Shown here piece after piece: positions 63,940-64,000 of a stretch of DNA of 64,000 bases. This stretch comes from Naegleria lovaniensis (Eukaryota > Heterolobosea > Eutetramitea > Acrasida > Naegleriidae): NCBI RefSeq assembly GCF_003324165.1, contig NW_025407838.1, positions 10,752-74,751 on the forward strand. The letters are read 5' to 3'. The first letter of the stretch is position 1. Each line of letters begins with the position of its first letter. The notes below the pieces were generated by a model. It did no database searches, was not told the DNA's origin, and saw only the letters and a list, made by a program, of their open reading frames with translations. Made by a program: the position numbers and the translations under genes.

Positions 63940-64000
63940 TTAAGGCAAAGTGGAAGCACCTCCGCAAGTGTTTCTCAAAATAATGGACTCAGTTGCAACT
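63940..64000 (-). CDS. 3' end of a further gene, cut by the window edge
   Basis: On the minus strand an open frame enters from the right edge and reads VATESIILRNTCGGASTLP, then TAA (63942-63940), with AATAAA shortly after. The spacing to the polyadenylation motif matches other genes here. Only about 20 codons are visible, too few to identify the protein. Confidence 0.4.
   Translation of the reverse strand, partial: VATESIILRNTCGGASTLP

Noticed and set aside
1-64000. CRISPR arrays, operons, insertion sequences or phage genes
   Set aside because: No spaced direct repeats, transposase or inverted-repeat pairs seen; gene structure is eukaryotic throughout.

Overview
This window looks like nuclear DNA of a free-living amoeboflagellate, most probably Heterolobosea of the Naegleria type. 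The assignment is inferred, not computed. The grounds are AT-rich DNA, very dense packing (many gaps of 100-400 bp), short GT-AG introns (about 52-310 nt), standard stop codons, AATAAA within a few bases of many stops, a class II myosin, and a membrane hybrid histidine kinase carrying introns. I cannot separate species within the genus.

Layout. 0.1-9 kb: a secreted GH31 glycosidase (-), an unknown Ser/Asn-rich protein (+), a coiled-coil protein (-), and a type II membrane glycosyltransferase-like protein (-). 9-22 kb: a secreted periplasmic-binding-protein-like protein without introns (+), a secreted subtilisin (+), myosin II heavy chain (-), and a second periplasmic-binding-like paralogue with five introns (+). 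22-35 kb: an ABCC/MRP transporter (+), a basic protein ending in a PCNA-binding-like motif (-), an RCC1-repeat protein with a probable mitochondrial presequence (+), a small unknown protein (+), a four-CBS protein (+), and citrate synthase (-) with a PTS2-like N terminus. 35-46 kb: a membrane-anchored S41-type peptidase (-), CCT1 (-), an unknown protein with a C-terminal CaaX box (-), a divergent protein kinase (-), and tRNA-Asn(GTT). 46-64 kb: a 1672-residue unknown protein (+), an NHL-repeat protein (+), a hybrid histidine kinase (-), a run of F-box-like and kelch proteins (-), an LZIC-like protein (+), and the tail of one more gene at the right edge.

The genes form no single pathway. The secreted or lysosomal hydrolases (GH31, S8, S41) and the binding-protein-like surface proteins suit a phagotrophic amoeba. 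The exon joins given here were worked out by hand; all restore an open frame, except that myosin needs one missing base.

The strongest observation is a 97-bp direct tandem duplication inside the RCC1-like gene. Its AG|GT sites would let the duplicated unit be removed as a 97-nt intron, exactly restoring the frame, so it looks like an intron born by segmental duplication. Other points are an 18-nt microexon in the histidine kinase H-box, two probable homopolymer base losses (myosin, and the gene at 3.2 kb), the intronless/intron-rich paralogue pair, and localisation or interaction motifs (PTS2, PIP box, CaaX).
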